From positions 186,001 through 250,000 of the forward strand of contig NZ_JACHFW010000002.1 of NCBI RefSeq assembly GCF_014202115.1: a stretch of 64,000 nt of DNA. The letters are read 5' to 3'. Shown here in pieces: positions 1-10,384 of this stretch. The stretch's first letter is position 1; each line of letters starts with the position of its first letter. The DNA comes from Catenibacillus scindens. GTDB taxonomy: Bacteria > Bacillota > Clostridia > Lachnospirales > Lachnospiraceae. A program made the translations under genes and the position numbers. The notes beneath the pieces were generated by a model. That model saw only the letters and a program-made list of their open reading frames with translations. It did no database searches and was not told the DNA's origin.

Positions 1-1
1 T

Positions 2-451
2 ATTTTAAAAGAAGCCCTTCCTCCCATCTGCACTATGTTAAAAGGCCATAATGTCCAGATCCGCGGAGACAAAGAAGCTCTGTCTGTGGTCCCGGACCTT
101 GCTCCCGCCACAGAAGAAGATTTTGGAACAGAGTATCTTGATCTGATCCTGTCGGTAAAAACTGTTGGCAGTCTGGACGAAGCTATTGAACATATTAACA
201 CTTTCAGCACTGGACATTCTGAGACTATCGTCACTCAAAACTATGACCATGCCCGCCGCTTTTTAAATGAGATCGACTCCGCAGCAGTCTATGTCAACGC
301 CTCCACCCGTTTTACCGACGGCTTTGAGTTTGGCTTTGGCGCTGAGATCGGCATCAGCACCCAAAAGCTTCACGCCAGAGGGCCTATGGGACTAAAAGAA
401 CTGACCACCACAAAGTATGTGATTTACGGAAACGGGCAGATCCGTCAGTAA
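2..451 (+). CDS. proA: Glutamate-5-semialdehyde dehydrogenase (gamma-glutamyl phosphate reductase), C-terminal part
   Basis: The reading frame is open from base 2 and enters from outside the window; 149 residues are visible. The ProA family reduces gamma-glutamyl phosphate to glutamate semialdehyde in proline synthesis. The visible part is the C-terminal third: a segment around [16 protein letters not shown], then the family's closing region with [11 protein letters not shown] and [12 protein letters not shown]. The catalytic cysteine lies upstream and cannot be checked. An internal ATG at 35 is not the real start, because the protein pattern continues upstream of it in frame. A DsrE-like gene follows 32 nt later with its own strong ribosome site. 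Confidence 0.93.
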   Translation: MLKEALPPICTMLKGHNVQIRGDKEALSVVPDLAPATEEDFGTEYLDLILSVKTVGSLDEAIEHINTFSTGHSETIVTQNYDHARRFLNEIDSAAVYVNASTRFTDGFEFGFGAEIGISTQKLHARGPMGLKELTTTKYVIYGNGQIRQ

Positions 452-483
452 ACCGACGGTTTTATAAGAGGAGGTAAATGAAC

Positions 484-819
484 ATGCGGCACCTGAATAT
501 TTTATGGACCAATGCGGATCCATTGACGTCGCATCATATGGTCATGATGTACGCTACCAATTCCATGCTTCATGGCTGGTGGGATTCGGTCAAAATCATT
601 ATCTGGGGCGCGACAGCTAAATATGTGGCAGAAGATACCGATATACAAACACGGATCAAAATGGCCATGCATGCCGGCGTCAAATTTTCAGCCTGTATTT
701 CCTGCGCTGAGAATCTCGGCGCCAAAGAAAAGATGGAAAACCTTGGAATCGAAGTTATTCCGTGGGGAAAGCCGCTGACTCGGATTCTTTCGTCAGAAGA
801 ACCTTTGCTCACCGTATAA
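484..819 (+). CDS. DsrE/DsrF-like small protein
   Basis: This gene encodes 111 residues. The sequence NILWTNADPLTSHHMVMMYATNSM, split over a beta strand and the following helix, and the later IIIWGATAKYVAED and KFSACISCAENLGAKEKMENLGIEVIPWG, resemble the DsrE-like fold of small sulfur-relay or peroxiredoxin-like proteins. Two cysteines occur in ACISCAENLG, a spacing common in this group. Two ATGs are possible, at 478 and 484. The site AGAGGAGG at 467-474 leaves only 3 nt to the first and 9 nt to the second, so 484 is preferred. The function of this subgroup is not known. Confidence 0.7.
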   Translation: MRHLNILWTNADPLTSHHMVMMYATNSMLHGWWDSVKIIIWGATAKYVAEDTDIQTRIKMAMHAGVKFSACISCAENLGAKEKMENLGIEVIPWGKPLTRILSSEEPLLTV

Positions 820-1038
820 ATTCTTTGACAGAATAAAAATGCTATTGTACAATAGGGAAGAAACTTTTTATAGTAAACCCTCCGGGGGATGCGCACGATT
901 TTTGCAGAGAAAGATCGGCGCTTTACTCAGCAAAAATCGGCGCTGGAAACGTCATAATAAAATTTATTATGACGTTTTATACAAAAACAGCAGAAAATTT
1001 TTAAGGGAGTGTATGATCATCAACACAGGTGAAAGCAA
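820..1038 (+). promoter_or_regulatory. miaB promoter and long 5' leader with hairpin
   Basis: A near-consensus sigma-A promoter is visible: TTGACA at 825-830, a 17-nt spacer, and TACAAT at 848-853. A leader of about 180 nt follows. It contains a direct repeat ATCGGCGCT (914-922 and 936-944). It also contains a 14-bp perfect inverted repeat, 948-961 pairing with 963-976, that is AT-rich and followed by a short T run. A 67-codon frame runs through 839-1042, but it has no ribosome site and I do not call it a gene. The hairpin may be an attenuator or the terminator of a short transcript. Confidence 0.6.
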
Positions 1039-2490
1039 ATGAGTCAAAATAATTATCAAAACCCAAACGCCCAGGCGATGGCTCCCTCAGCAGAGCCTGA
1101 CCGCCAGCTTTATTTTATAAAAGTACTGAGAGAGCGGATGGCCAAATACATGACGGATACCGGCCGGACCCTCACCTACAATGTGGTTACTTTCGGCTGT
1201 CAGATGAACGCCAGGGATTCGGAGAAACTTTCCGGTATCCTGGAGTCAGTCGGTTATACCCGGACAGACAGCGAGGATGCGGATTTTGTTATCTACAATA
1301 CCTGTACCGTCCGGGAAAATGCCAATTTAAAAGTTTATGGCCGCCTCGGCACCCTGAAAAAGGTCAAAGAAAACCGGCCAGGTATGCTCATCGCCCTGTG
1401 CGGATGTATGATGCAGGAACCTCATGTTGTTCAGAAGCTGCGCGACAGCTACCGCCATGTGGATATTATTTTCGGCACCCACAATATTTATAAACTGGCG
1501 GAATTGATCTATGACCGGCTTGAATCCGGCTCCATGATCATAGATCTGTGGAAGGACACGGACAAAATCGTGGAAGATCTCCCCAACCGGCGGAAGTATC
1601 CTTTCAAATCAGGGATCAACATTATGTTTGGCTGCAACAATTTCTGTAGCTACTGTATTGTCCCATACGTCCGGGGCCGGGAGCGCAGCCGGCGGCCTGA
1701 AGATATTCTTGAGGAGATCCGCAGGGACGTGGCCGATGGTGTAGTGGAAGTGATGCTTCTGGGACAGAATGTTAATTCCTACGGGAAAACTCTGGAAAAC
1801 CCAGTGACTTTTGCCAGTCTTCTCGAAGAGATTGAAAAGATCGAAGGTTTGGAGCGTATCCGCTTTATGACATCCCACCCTAAAGATCTGTCTGATGACC
1901 TGATCCAGGTGATGGCCCGATCCAAAAAAATATGTCCTCACCTTCATCTGCCCCTCCAGTCCGGAAGCAGCCGCATTTTAAAGCGGATGAACCGAAAATA
2001 TACAAAAGAAGATTATCTTCATCTTGTAGAAAAGATCCGCAGCGCTTGCCCGGATATCTCCTTAACTACAGATATTATCGTTGGATTTCCCGGTGAGACG
2101 GAGGAAGATTTTCAGGAGACTTTAGATGTGGTGAGAAAGGTAGGCTACGATAGCGCCTATACCTTTATATATTCCAAACGCAACGGCACCCCCGCCGCAG
2201 CTATGGAAGACCAGGTGCCGGAACACGTGATCAAAGACCGATTCGACCGGCTTTTAAAAGAGGTACAGGACATCGCCTCCCATGTATGTGCGAGACATGA
2301 GGGGCAGGTCATGGATGTTTTAGTGGAACAGATCAACCATCAGGACGCCGGCCTTGTCACCGGGCGCCTGGGAAATAACACAGTTGTCCACTTTCCAGGG
2401 GACGCTTCCCTTATCGGCAGGATCGTCCCGGTACATCTGATAGAATGCAAAGGCTTCTATTATATGGGGGAATTATATGAAAAGAGGTAA
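1039..2490 (+). CDS. miaB: tRNA-2-methylthio-N6-dimethylallyladenosine synthase MiaB
   Basis: The protein has 483 residues. It is a radical-SAM methylthiotransferase that adds the 2-methylthio group to i6A37 of tRNAs, using two 4Fe-4S clusters. The N-terminal cluster-binding domain shows TFGCQMNARDSE (C54), NTCTV (C89) and LCGCMM (C121/C123). The radical-SAM site is CNNFCSYC (C199, C203, C206) followed by VRGRERSR. A TRAM-type tail (GQVMDVLVE to the end) completes the family order. An extra leader of about 40 residues precedes the MTTase domain, as in many clostridial MiaB. glnN starts 4 nt after the stop, so the two are likely co-transcribed. The partner gene miaA lies at 9434. Confidence 0.97.
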   Translation: MSQNNYQNPNAQAMAPSAEPDRQLYFIKVLRERMAKYMTDTGRTLTYNVVTFGCQMNARDSEKLSGILESVGYTRTDSEDADFVIYNTCTVRENANLKVYGRLGTLKKVKENRPGMLIALCGCMMQEPHVVQKLRDSYRHVDIIFGTHNIYKLAELIYDRLESGSMIIDLWKDTDKIVEDLPNRRKYPFKSGINIMFGCNNFCSYCIVPYVRGRERSRRPEDILEEIRRDVADGVVEVMLLGQNVNSYGKTLENPVTFASLLEEIEKIEGLERIRFMTSHPKDLSDDLIQVMARSKKICPHLHLPLQSGSSRILKRMNRKYTKEDYLHLVEKIRSACPDISLTTDIIVGFPGETEEDFQETLDVVRKVGYDSAYTFIYSKRNGTPAAAMEDQVPEHVIKDRFDRLLKEVQDIASHVCARHEGQVMDVLVEQINHQDAGLVTGRLGNNTVVHFPGDASLIGRIVPVHLIECKGFYYMGELYEKR

Positions 2491-2494
2491 GTAA

Positions 2495-4603
2495 ATGGAT
2501 AAAGGAATTAAGATCACAGACATTTTCGCATCCAACGTATTTGACGACGCCACCATGCGAGAACGCCTTCCAAAACGGATCTATCAGGAATTGAAAAACA
2601 GCATGAAAGAAGGCGTAGAGCTGGACAAACATGTGGCCGATGTTGTGGCCAACGCCATGAAAGACTGGGCTATTGAAAAAGGAGCAACCCACTACAGTCA
2701 CTGGTTCCAGCCTCTGACCGGCTACACGGCAGAGAAGCATGATGCTTTTATCACCCCTACAGGTGACGGCGGTGTAATCCTGGAATTTTCCGGTAAAGAG
2801 TTGATCAAAGGTGAGCCTGACGGTTCTTCCTTCCCTTCTGGTGGACTTCGCTCCACCTTTGAGGCCAGAGGTTATACAGCCTGGGATCTGTCCTCACCGG
2901 CATTTATCCATGAAGCGCCATCGGGTGCGGTTTTATGCATCCCTACAGTCTTTTTCTCCTACACTGGAGAAGCCCTGGACAAAAAGACCCCCCTTCTGCG
3001 TTCCATGGAAGCCATCAACAAGCAGGCCCTGCGCGTAGTTCATCTTTTTGGCCGGACCGATGTCACCAAAGTGACTACATCTGTGGGAGCGGAGCAGGAA
3101 TATTTCCTTGTAGATAAAGATCTGTATATGAAACGTCACGATTTGATCTTCGCAGGGCGGACTTTATTTGGCGCCCCCGCGCCCAAAGGTCAGGAGATGG
3201 ATGACCACTATTTCGGTATTATTAAAGAGCGCATTGCCGCTTATATGAACGATTTAAACGTAGAACTGTGGAAGCTGGGTGTCACCGCAAAAACCCAGCA
3301 CAACGAGGTAGCTCCGGCTCAGCATGAACTGGCTCCCGTTTATGCCACCACAAATATTGCTACAGACCATAACCAGCTTGTCATGGAAGCCATGAAACGG
3401 GTGGCTCTGCGCCATAATCTTGTGTGCCTCCTCCATGAGAAGCCATTTGACGGGGTTAATGGTTCCGGCAAGCACAATAACTGGTCTTTGATCACAGACA
3501 CCGGCGTGAATCTTCTGGATCCGGGCAAAACTCCCCATGAGAACCGTCAGTTCCTGCTGATCCTTGCCGCTATCTTAAAGGCTGTCGATGAATACGCGCC
3601 CCTTCTGCGGGAATCCGCCGCAAATCCGGGCAATGACCACCGTCTAGGCGCCAATGAAGCCCCGCCTGCCATTATCTCCGTATTTTTAGGGGAGCAGTTG
3701 GAAGATGTATTAAATCAGCTCTGCGAAAAAGGGGAGGCTACCAGTTCCAAAGAGGGAACCGAGTCCAACATCGGACTTGCCACTGTACCCAATTTCCGCA
3801 TGGACGCCACAGACCGAAACCGCACTTCACCCTTCGCCTTTACAGGAAACAAATTTGAGTTCCGCATGGTTGGCTCTTCAGCATCCATCGCCGACGCCAA
3901 CATTGTATTAAACACCATTGTAGCGGAAACTCTGCGCCAGGCCGCTGATATTCTTGAAGCTGCCGATGATGTGGAAATGGCTGCCCATGATCTGATCAAA
4001 AAGTGGGTCAGCGAGCATATCCGCATTATTTTCAACGGTAACGGCTACTCAAAAGAATGGGTGGAGGAAGCTGTCCGCAGAGGTCTGCCAAATATTACAA
4101 ACATGGTGGACGCCGCCGGCTACCTTACCTCACCTGAATCTGTTGAGCTGTTTCAGCGGCACAATGTTCTCACTGAGATTGAACTTCGGGCCAGAGAAGA
4201 GGTTGCCTACGAGACTTACGCCAAGGCTATTAATATCGAAGCCCGCACTATGATCGACATGGCGAAAAAGGAGATTATCCCTGCGGTGATCAAATATACC
4301 ACCACTGTGGCGGATTCCATTCACGGGGTTGAGGCTGCAGGTTATGACGCCAGCGTACAGCGCATTGTCATGGCAGATTGTTCCAAGTATCTAAAAGAGA
4401 TGAATGACGCCCTGATCAAACTTCAGCATAATGTGCGCCGTGCCGCCTCCCTTGAACACTTTAAAGACCGGGCCGTGGCCTACCGGGACGAAGTGTGTAC
4501 AGCCATGGAAGAACTGCGCCGCCCGGCAGACGCCTTAGAGCTTATTGTTGACGCCAAAGAATGGCCATTCCCGACCTACGGGGATTTAATGTTTAACGTG
4601 TAA
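2495..4603 (+). CDS. glnN: Glutamine synthetase type III
   Basis: This 702-residue enzyme condenses glutamate and ammonia to glutamine with ATP. The length and pattern are those of GSIII (about 700 residues), not the 440-470 residue GSI. Seen in order: the GSIII N-terminal region with [18 protein letters not shown], the glutamate and metal site motif [11 protein letters not shown], the stretch [11 protein letters not shown], and [17 protein letters not shown]. The long C-terminal helical region with [14 protein letters not shown] is also present. The start follows AAAAGAGG closely and lies 4 nt after the miaB stop. A strong terminator directly follows, so miaB-glnN forms a unit. No glnR-type operator is obvious. 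Confidence 0.96.
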   Translation: MDKGIKITDIFASNVFDDATMRERLPKRIYQELKNSMKEGVELDKHVADVVANAMKDWAIEKGATHYSHWFQPLTGYTAEKHDAFITPTGDGGVILEFSGKELIKGEPDGSSFPSGGLRSTFEARGYTAWDLSSPAFIHEAPSGAVLCIPTVFFSYTGEALDKKTPLLRSMEAINKQALRVVHLFGRTDVTKVTTSVGAEQEYFLVDKDLYMKRHDLIFAGRTLFGAPAPKGQEMDDHYFGIIKERIAAYMNDLNVELWKLGVTAKTQHNEVAPAQHELAPVYATTNIATDHNQLVMEAMKRVALRHNLVCLLHEKPFDGVNGSGKHNNWSLITDTGVNLLDPGKTPHENRQFLLILAAILKAVDEYAPLLRESAANPGNDHRLGANEAPPAIISVFLGEQLEDVLNQLCEKGEATSSKEGTESNIGLATVPNFRMDATDRNRTSPFAFTGNKFEFRMVGSSASIADANIVLNTIVAETLRQAADILEAADDVEMAAHDLIKKWVSEHIRIIFNGNGYSKEWVEEAVRRGLPNITNMVDAAGYLTSPESVELFQRHNVLTEIELRAREEVAYETYAKAINIEARTMIDMAKKEIIPAVIKYTTTVADSIHGVEAAGYDASVQRIVMADCSKYLKEMNDALIKLQHNVRRAASLEHFKDRAVAYRDEVCTAMEELRRPADALELIVDAKEWPFPTYGDLMFNV

Positions 4604-4610
4604 TCCATAT

Positions 4611-4652
4611 GGGGATATGAAAAAAGCCAAAGCTTTTTTCATATCCCCTTTT
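4611..4652 (+). terminator. Rho-independent terminator after glnN
   Basis: A perfect 17-bp stem (4611-4627 pairing with 4632-4648) with a CAAA loop is followed by TTTT. It separates miaB-glnN from the mutSL operon. Confidence 0.9.
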
Positions 4653-4688
4653 GGAGATTTTTTGTGACCAATGAGAAGGAGCATAACT

Positions 4689-7412
4689 ATGGCACCATTA
4701 ACACCAATGATGCAGCAATATGTAAAAACAAAAGAGCAGTATAAAGACTGCATTCTTTTCTACCGCCTGGGCGATTTCTACGAAATGTTTTTTGACGACG
4801 CCCTTACCGCCTCCAAAGAGCTTGAGATCACTCTGACAGGAAAAGACTGCGGTCAGGAAGAGCGGGCGCCAATGTGCGGAGTTCCTTATCATGCTGTGGA
4901 TTCTTATTTGACAAAACTTGTGTCCAAAGGTTATAAAGTAGCCATCTGTGAACAGATGGAAGATCCCAAGCTGGCAAAGGGACTGGTAAAGCGGGAGGTT
5001 GTCCGCATTGTCACCCCTGGAACCAATGTAAGTATGCAGGCCCTTGATGAGACAAAAAATAATTATCTCATGTGTATTGTATACATGGATGACTGTTTTG
5101 GCATATCAGCGGCCGATCTGTCCACCGGCGATTATTATATGACTGAGGTGGATTCAGATAAAAAACTTATGGATGAAATCACAAAGTTTTCCCCGGCTGA
5201 GATCATCCACAACGACGCTTTCTGTATGAGCGGCGTTGACTTAAATGATCTTAAAGAGCGGATGAATATTTCCATATCTCCCCTGGAATCCTGGTATGTG
5301 GATGAGGATCAGTGCCGCCAGTGCTTAAAGCGCCACTTTAAAGTATCGGTCTTAGACGGTCTTGGTCTGACCGATTACCCTACAGGGACGCTGGCCGCAG
5401 GCGCTCTTTTACAGTATCTGTACGAGACGCAGAAAAGCACTCTGACCCATCTGACCCACATTACCACCTATAATTCCGGGCAATATATGATCATTGACAG
5501 TTCTACCCGGAGAAACCTTGAACTTCTTGAGACACTCCGTGAAAAACAGAAGCGCGGCTCCCTCCTGTGGGTGCTGGACCGGACAAAAACCGCCATGGGC
5601 GCCAGGCTTTTGCGCACATGGATCGAACAGCCTTTCATTGACAAAAAACCCATTGAGCAGCGCCTTGACGCCATTGAGGAGATCAACGGCGCTCTCATTG
5701 ACCGGGATGAGATCCGGGAGTACTTAAATCCCATTTACGATCTTGAACGGCTCATCGGAAAGATCAGTTGCAAAACGGCCAACCCCAGAGATCTCATTGC
5801 CTTTAAATCATCCCTGGCAATGATCGGCCCTATTAAAATATTACTTAAAAAATATAAATCCGAAAGAATGGAGAAGATTTATCAGCAGATGGACGAACTT
5901 AAGGATATTTATCATCTCATCGACATCTCCATTAACGACGATCCGCCCATCGCCTTAAAGGACGGAGGGATCATTAAAGACGGATTTAATGAGGATATCG
6001 ACCGCTACCGCCACGCGAAAACCGAAGGCAAACAATGGCTGTCAAAGCTTGAGACCGAGGAGCGGGAAAAGACAGGCATTAAAAATCTGAGAGTTAAATA
6101 TAACAAGGTTTTCGGCTATTACCTCGAAGTGACCAACTCCTACAAATCTCTTGTTCCGGACACATGGACCCGCAAGCAGACGCTGACCAACGCGGAGCGC
6201 TACATTACTCCAAAGCTTAAAGAGCTGGAAGATACCATCCTTGGGGCGGAAGATAAGCTTTTCTCCCTGGAATACGATCTTTTTTCCATGGTAAGGGATA
6301 AGATTGAGGAGCAGGTTTCCCGCATACAGACCACCGCGAAAGCGCTGGCTAATCTGGATGTTTTGTGTTCCCTGGCCATTGTAGCCGAACGGAATAACTA
6401 TGTGCGCCCATCTATTAATACCAAAGGTGTTATCAATATTAAAGGGGGGCGCCACCCGGTCGTTGAAAAAATGTCCGCCGGGGAAATGTTTATTGAAAAC
6501 GACACCTACCTGGATAATCAGGCCCAGCGCATTTCCATTATCACCGGTCCTAATATGGCAGGAAAATCCACCTACATGCGTCAGAGCGCCCTTATCGTCC
6601 TCATGGCCCAGATGGGCAGCTTTGTTCCGGCCCAGTCCGCCAACATCGGCATTGTGGACCGTATTTTCACCAGGGTAGGAGCCAGCGACGACCTTGCCAG
6701 CGGTCAGAGTACATTTATGGTGGAGATGACAGAGGTCGCCAATATTCTCCGCAACGCCACGAAAAACAGCCTCCTTATTCTTGACGAGATCGGCCGGGGA
6801 ACAAGCACTTTTGACGGTCTGAGCATTGCCTGGGCCGTGGTGGAATATATCAGCAATCCTAAATTTTTAGGGGCAAAGACCCTTTTTGCCACCCACTATC
6901 ACGAACTGACGGAACTTGAAGGCAAGCTTTCCAATGTAAACAATTACTGTATCGCGGTAAAAGAGCAGGGGGATGATATTATCTTCCTGAGAAAAATTAT
7001 CCGCGGCGGCGCGGATAAAAGCTACGGTATCCAGGTGGCAAAACTGGCCGGCGTTCCCCAGCCGGTGATCGACCGGGCCAAAGAACTTGTGGAAGAACTG
7101 GTCAGCGCAGATATTACTGAGCGGGTCAAAGAAATAAAAACTGCTCCAGAGAAAAGAGAGCCGGAAGCAAAGACAGATTTTAGCATTTTCCCGGCCGAGG
7201 AATACGACGGACAGATGTCACTGTTTGATGAACCTGCTCAGAAGATAATCCCTTCAGCGGCAAATATTCCCTCTCAAATGGAAAAACCGTCAGAATCAGA
7301 AATCCCCGCACGGTGGACTCAGGTCATCAAAGAATTAAAATCGGCTGATCTGTCCCGGATGCGGCCTCTGGATGCCATGCTTCTTTTAGACCGGCTACAG
7401 CAGCAGCTTTAA
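4689..7412 (+). CDS. mutS: DNA mismatch repair ATPase MutS
   Basis: MutS recognises mismatches and, as an ATP-driven clamp, recruits MutL. The protein has 907 residues from the ATG at 4689. This start has GAGAAGGA 8 nt upstream; an in-frame ATG at 4671 would lie on top of that site and is rejected. The N-terminal mismatch-binding motif is YKDCILFYRLGDFYEMF, with the F-x-E wedge (DFYEMF). Then come the connector, the clamp, and the ATPase with Walker A GPNMAGKST at about residue 620. DEIGRGTSTFDG (Walker B / signature) and FATHYHEL follow. The C-terminal tail ends in a helical LDAMLLLDRLQQQL segment. mutL starts 19 nt downstream. Confidence 0.98.
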   Translation: MAPLTPMMQQYVKTKEQYKDCILFYRLGDFYEMFFDDALTASKELEITLTGKDCGQEERAPMCGVPYHAVDSYLTKLVSKGYKVAICEQMEDPKLAKGLVKREVVRIVTPGTNVSMQALDETKNNYLMCIVYMDDCFGISAADLSTGDYYMTEVDSDKKLMDEITKFSPAEIIHNDAFCMSGVDLNDLKERMNISISPLESWYVDEDQCRQCLKRHFKVSVLDGLGLTDYPTGTLAAGALLQYLYETQKSTLTHLTHITTYNSGQYMIIDSSTRRNLELLETLREKQKRGSLLWVLDRTKTAMGARLLRTWIEQPFIDKKPIEQRLDAIEEINGALIDRDEIREYLNPIYDLERLIGKISCKTANPRDLIAFKSSLAMIGPIKILLKKYKSERMEKIYQQMDELKDIYHLIDISINDDPPIALKDGGIIKDGFNEDIDRYRHAKTEGKQWLSKLETEEREKTGIKNLRVKYNKVFGYYLEVTNSYKSLVPDTWTRKQTLTNAERYITPKLKELEDTILGAEDKLFSLEYDLFSMVRDKIEEQVSRIQTTAKALANLDVLCSLAIVAERNNYVRPSINTKGVINIKGGRHPVVEKMSAGEMFIENDTYLDNQAQRISIITGPNMAGKSTYMRQSALIVLMAQMGSFVPAQSANIGIVDRIFTRVGASDDLASGQSTFMVEMTEVANILRNATKNSLLILDEIGRGTSTFDGLSIAWAVVEYISNPKFLGAKTLFATHYHELTELEGKLSNVNNYCIAVKEQGDDIIFLRKIIRGGADKSYGIQVAKLAGVPQPVIDRAKELVEELVSADITERVKEIKTAPEKREPEAKTDFSIFPAEEYDGQMSLFDEPAQKIIPSAANIPSQMEKPSESEIPARWTQVIKELKSADLSRMRPLDAMLLLDRLQQQL

Positions 7413-7431
7413 GCGAGAGAGGTGAAGGTTT

Positions 7432-9414
7432 ATGGCTACAATCAATGTTCTGGACTCGGAAACAATTAATAAGATCGCAGCGGGGGAAGTGGTGGAACGG
7501 CCCGCCTCCGTTGTCAAGGAGCTTGTAGAAAACGCCATCGACGCCCACGCCACAGCTATCACTGTGGAAATCAAGGATGGCGGGACGTCTCTCATCCGGG
7601 TTACTGACAACGGATCAGGCATTGAGAAAGACGATATTCCTCTGGCATTTCTGCGCCATTCCACCAGCAAAATACGCACTGCCGATGATCTCTATGTCAT
7701 CGCGTCCCTGGGATTTCGGGGTGAGGCACTTTCAAGTATCGCCTCTGTGGCCCAGGTTGAGCTTGTGACAAAGACGGCATCCGACTTGACGGGCATACGG
7801 TGCTGCGTTGAAGGGGGAAAACAGACTGTCCTTGAGGAAGTAGGCTGTCCCGGCGGCACAACGATGATCGTGAGGAATTTATTTTACAACACCCCCGCCA
7901 GGCGTAAGTTTTTAAAGTCGGATATGACCGAAGCCGGCTACGTCAACGACCTGATCATGCGTCTGGCCCTTTCCCACCCGGAAATTTCCTTCAAATTTAT
8001 AAACAACCGGCAGAACAAGATCCATACCGCAGGAAATATGCAGCTAAAAGATATTATTTACAATATTTACGGCCGTGATATCACTGCCAATCTCCTGGAA
8101 GTGAACCGGCGCTCCTCTACTATGGAGATCTCCGGCTACATTGGAAAACCCCTCATCTCCAGAGGGAATCGGGCCTATGAAAATTATTTTATAAACGGCC
8201 GCTACATTAAAAGTCCGGTGATCACTAAGGCCATTGAGGAAGCTTATAAAAACTTTGTCATGGTTCACAAATATCCCTTCACAGCCTTCCACCTCCAGAT
8301 GGATACATCCCTTATGGACGTCAATGTCCATCCCACCAAAATGGAAGTGCGCTTTAATCAGGGGGAGGAAGTGTACCAACTGGTCTACCGGACGATACGG
8401 GAAGCGCTGGAAGGCCGTAATCTTATTCCTGACGTCACATTAGAAAGCGATCGGGAGATTTCCCAGCGCCAGCGCCAGGAAGCAAAGGAACATCTTTCGG
8501 CCCCGGCTCCGGAGCCATTTGAAGTACACCGCCGGCAAAATGCCGAGCTGGTAAAGCCGTGGGCCGCCACACCGGTCGGTGGCAGTGCGCCAAAGAAGGC
8601 TTGGAGCAACAGCTTCGCGCCGGCAAAGGCATCGGAAGATACGCCGTTAAAAGAACAAGACAATATACCTGTAAAGTCTGCCGCCGGCGCTCCAACAATA
8701 AAAACCCAAGAAGAGACTTTTGCCGGCGCACCGGCAAAAGTCAGTGAGGAGGCACCGGTTTACGGCAGCGCTGGAAAGGAAACGCGGCCGGAGCAGATGG
8801 AACTTTTCGACGACCAGATCCTTCCCAGGAAGAAAAGGCTGACTCACCGGCTTATCGGTCAGCTTTTTGACACTTACTGGCTTGTGGAATATGATCAGAA
8901 GCTGTTCATTATTGACCAGCACGCGGCTCATGAAAAAGTGATGTATGAAAAGCTAAAAAAACATTATGAAAACAGTACGGCCCTATCCCAGCTTTTAGAG
9001 CCTCCTATGATCCTATCCCTGACCATGCAGGAGGAGGAAACCCTTAACCGCCATATATCCCAGTTTACAAAGCTGGGCTTTGAAATCGAGCCTTTCGGCG
9101 GGAGAGAGTACGCCATCCGCGCTGTGCCGTCGGAGCTTTACGGATTTACTGAGAGAGATCTTTTTGTGGATCTTTTAGATTCCCTCACTGCCCAGTCCGG
9201 CCATTTAACCGCAGATCTGATCAATGACCGACTGGCAACCATGGCCTGTAAAGCGGCAGTCAAAGGCAATCAACGGCTTTCCGTTCCCGAAGCCAACGCC
9301 CTCATCGAGGAACTTCTTGAGGCCCAGAACCCTTATAACTGCCCTCACGGACGGCCTACAATCATTTCAATGAGCCAATATGAACTTGAGAAAAAATTTA
9401 AACGGATTCAGTAA
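7432..9414 (+). CDS. mutL: DNA mismatch repair protein MutL with endonuclease motif
   Basis: The protein has 660 residues. The N-terminal GHKL ATPase shows ETINKIAAGEVVERP, ENAIDAHA, DNGSGI and GFRGEALSSI. A long variable linker (about residues 340-470) is rich in A, P and E. The C-terminal dimerization domain carries the endonuclease motif DQHAAHE followed four residues on by a second E. It also has ACKAAVKGN and CPHGRP. These mark the nicking-type MutL found in bacteria that lack MutH. The gene sits between mutS and miaA in one operon and is preceded by AGAGAGGTGAAGG. Confidence 0.98.
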   Translation: MATINVLDSETINKIAAGEVVERPASVVKELVENAIDAHATAITVEIKDGGTSLIRVTDNGSGIEKDDIPLAFLRHSTSKIRTADDLYVIASLGFRGEALSSIASVAQVELVTKTASDLTGIRCCVEGGKQTVLEEVGCPGGTTMIVRNLFYNTPARRKFLKSDMTEAGYVNDLIMRLALSHPEISFKFINNRQNKIHTAGNMQLKDIIYNIYGRDITANLLEVNRRSSTMEISGYIGKPLISRGNRAYENYFINGRYIKSPVITKAIEEAYKNFVMVHKYPFTAFHLQMDTSLMDVNVHPTKMEVRFNQGEEVYQLVYRTIREALEGRNLIPDVTLESDREISQRQRQEAKEHLSAPAPEPFEVHRRQNAELVKPWAATPVGGSAPKKAWSNSFAPAKASEDTPLKEQDNIPVKSAAGAPTIKTQEETFAGAPAKVSEEAPVYGSAGKETRPEQMELFDDQILPRKKRLTHRLIGQLFDTYWLVEYDQKLFIIDQHAAHEKVMYEKLKKHYENSTALSQLLEPPMILSLTMQEEETLNRHISQFTKLGFEIEPFGGREYAIRAVPSELYGFTERDLFVDLLDSLTAQSGHLTADLINDRLATMACKAAVKGNQRLSVPEANALIEELLEAQNPYNCPHGRPTIISMSQYELEKKFKRIQ

Positions 9415-9433
9415 CGAACAGGAGCTGATACTT

Positions 9434-10384
9434 ATGGGCAAGCCCCCACTGATTGTCCTCACCGGACCAACGGCTGTCGGGAAGACCGCCTTATCCCTGA
9501 ACCTGGCGAAAAAAATCGGCGGAGAGATCATTTCCGCCGATTCTATGCAGGTCTACAAAAAAATGGATATTGGGACCGCAAAGATCATGCCCGATGAAAT
9601 GGAAGGTATTCCCCATTATTTAGTGGACGTCCTTATGCCGGACGAGACTTTTAATGTTGTCCGCTTTCAGCACATGGCAAAGAAAGCAGTAAAAACAATT
9701 TTATCCCAGGGCAAGATCCCCATTGTTGTAGGCGGTACCGGCTTCTATATCCAGGCACTTTTAAATGATATTGATTTTACGGAAAATGACAGCGACACAA
9801 CCTTGCGCTCTAATCTGGAGGCACTGGCAAAGGAACAGGGCCCCCAGGTTCTTTTTGAACGCCTGAAAGTGGCAGATCCCCAGTCTGCCGCCCAGATCCA
9901 CCCCAACAATGTAAAGCGGGTGATCCGCGCCCTGGAATTTTTTGAAAAAACGGGGCAGCCTATATCCATCCACAACACCCAGCAGCGGCAAAAAACATCC
10001 GCCTACAACAGCGCCTACTTTGTCCTGAACCTGCCGAGAGCCATCCTCTATGAAAGAATTGACAAAAGAGTCGATAAGATGATGGCAGCAGGACTTCTTT
10101 CGGAAGTAAAGCATCTTTTGGATGAGGGATATGATCCCTCTCTTGTATCTATGCAGGGACTGGGCTATAAAGAATTTGTGCCTTATTTCGCAGGGGAAAT
10201 TTCCCTCGATGAGGCTGTATATATATTAAAACGGGATACACGCCATTTTGCCAAGCGCCAGCTCACATGGTTCGGACGTGAAAAAGACGTTTGGTGGATC
10301 GAAAAAGAGCAATTTGAAAACGAGGAAGAAATTCTTAAATATATAATTAATATACTGACAGAAAGAGGAATATATCATGGATGA
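9434..10384 (+). CDS. miaA: tRNA dimethylallyltransferase MiaA
   Basis: MiaA transfers dimethylallyl to N6 of A37 in tRNA, making the substrate for MiaB. The protein has 316 residues from the ATG at 9434, which is preceded by AGGAG; the open frame extends further upstream inside mutL but has no family match there. Motifs: P-loop LTGPTAVGKTALS near the N terminus, ISADSMQVYKKMDIGTAK, VGGTGFYIQALL, and the C-terminal QGLGYKEF and RDTRHFAKRQLTWFGRE. Its stop overlaps the next gene by 8 nt, which suggests translational coupling. Confidence 0.97.
   Translation: MGKPPLIVLTGPTAVGKTALSLNLAKKIGGEIISADSMQVYKKMDIGTAKIMPDEMEGIPHYLVDVLMPDETFNVVRFQHMAKKAVKTILSQGKIPIVVGGTGFYIQALLNDIDFTENDSDTTLRSNLEALAKEQGPQVLFERLKVADPQSAAQIHPNNVKRVIRALEFFEKTGQPISIHNTQQRQKTSAYNSAYFVLNLPRAILYERIDKRVDKMMAAGLLSEVKHLLDEGYDPSLVSMQGLGYKEFVPYFAGEISLDEAVYILKRDTRHFAKRQLTWFGREKDVWWIEKEQFENEEEILKYIINILTERGIYHG

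Noticed and set aside
839-1042. 67-codon open frame in the miaB leader
   Set aside because: It has no ribosome site and unlikely composition, and it overlaps a hairpin; it is more likely untranslated leader.
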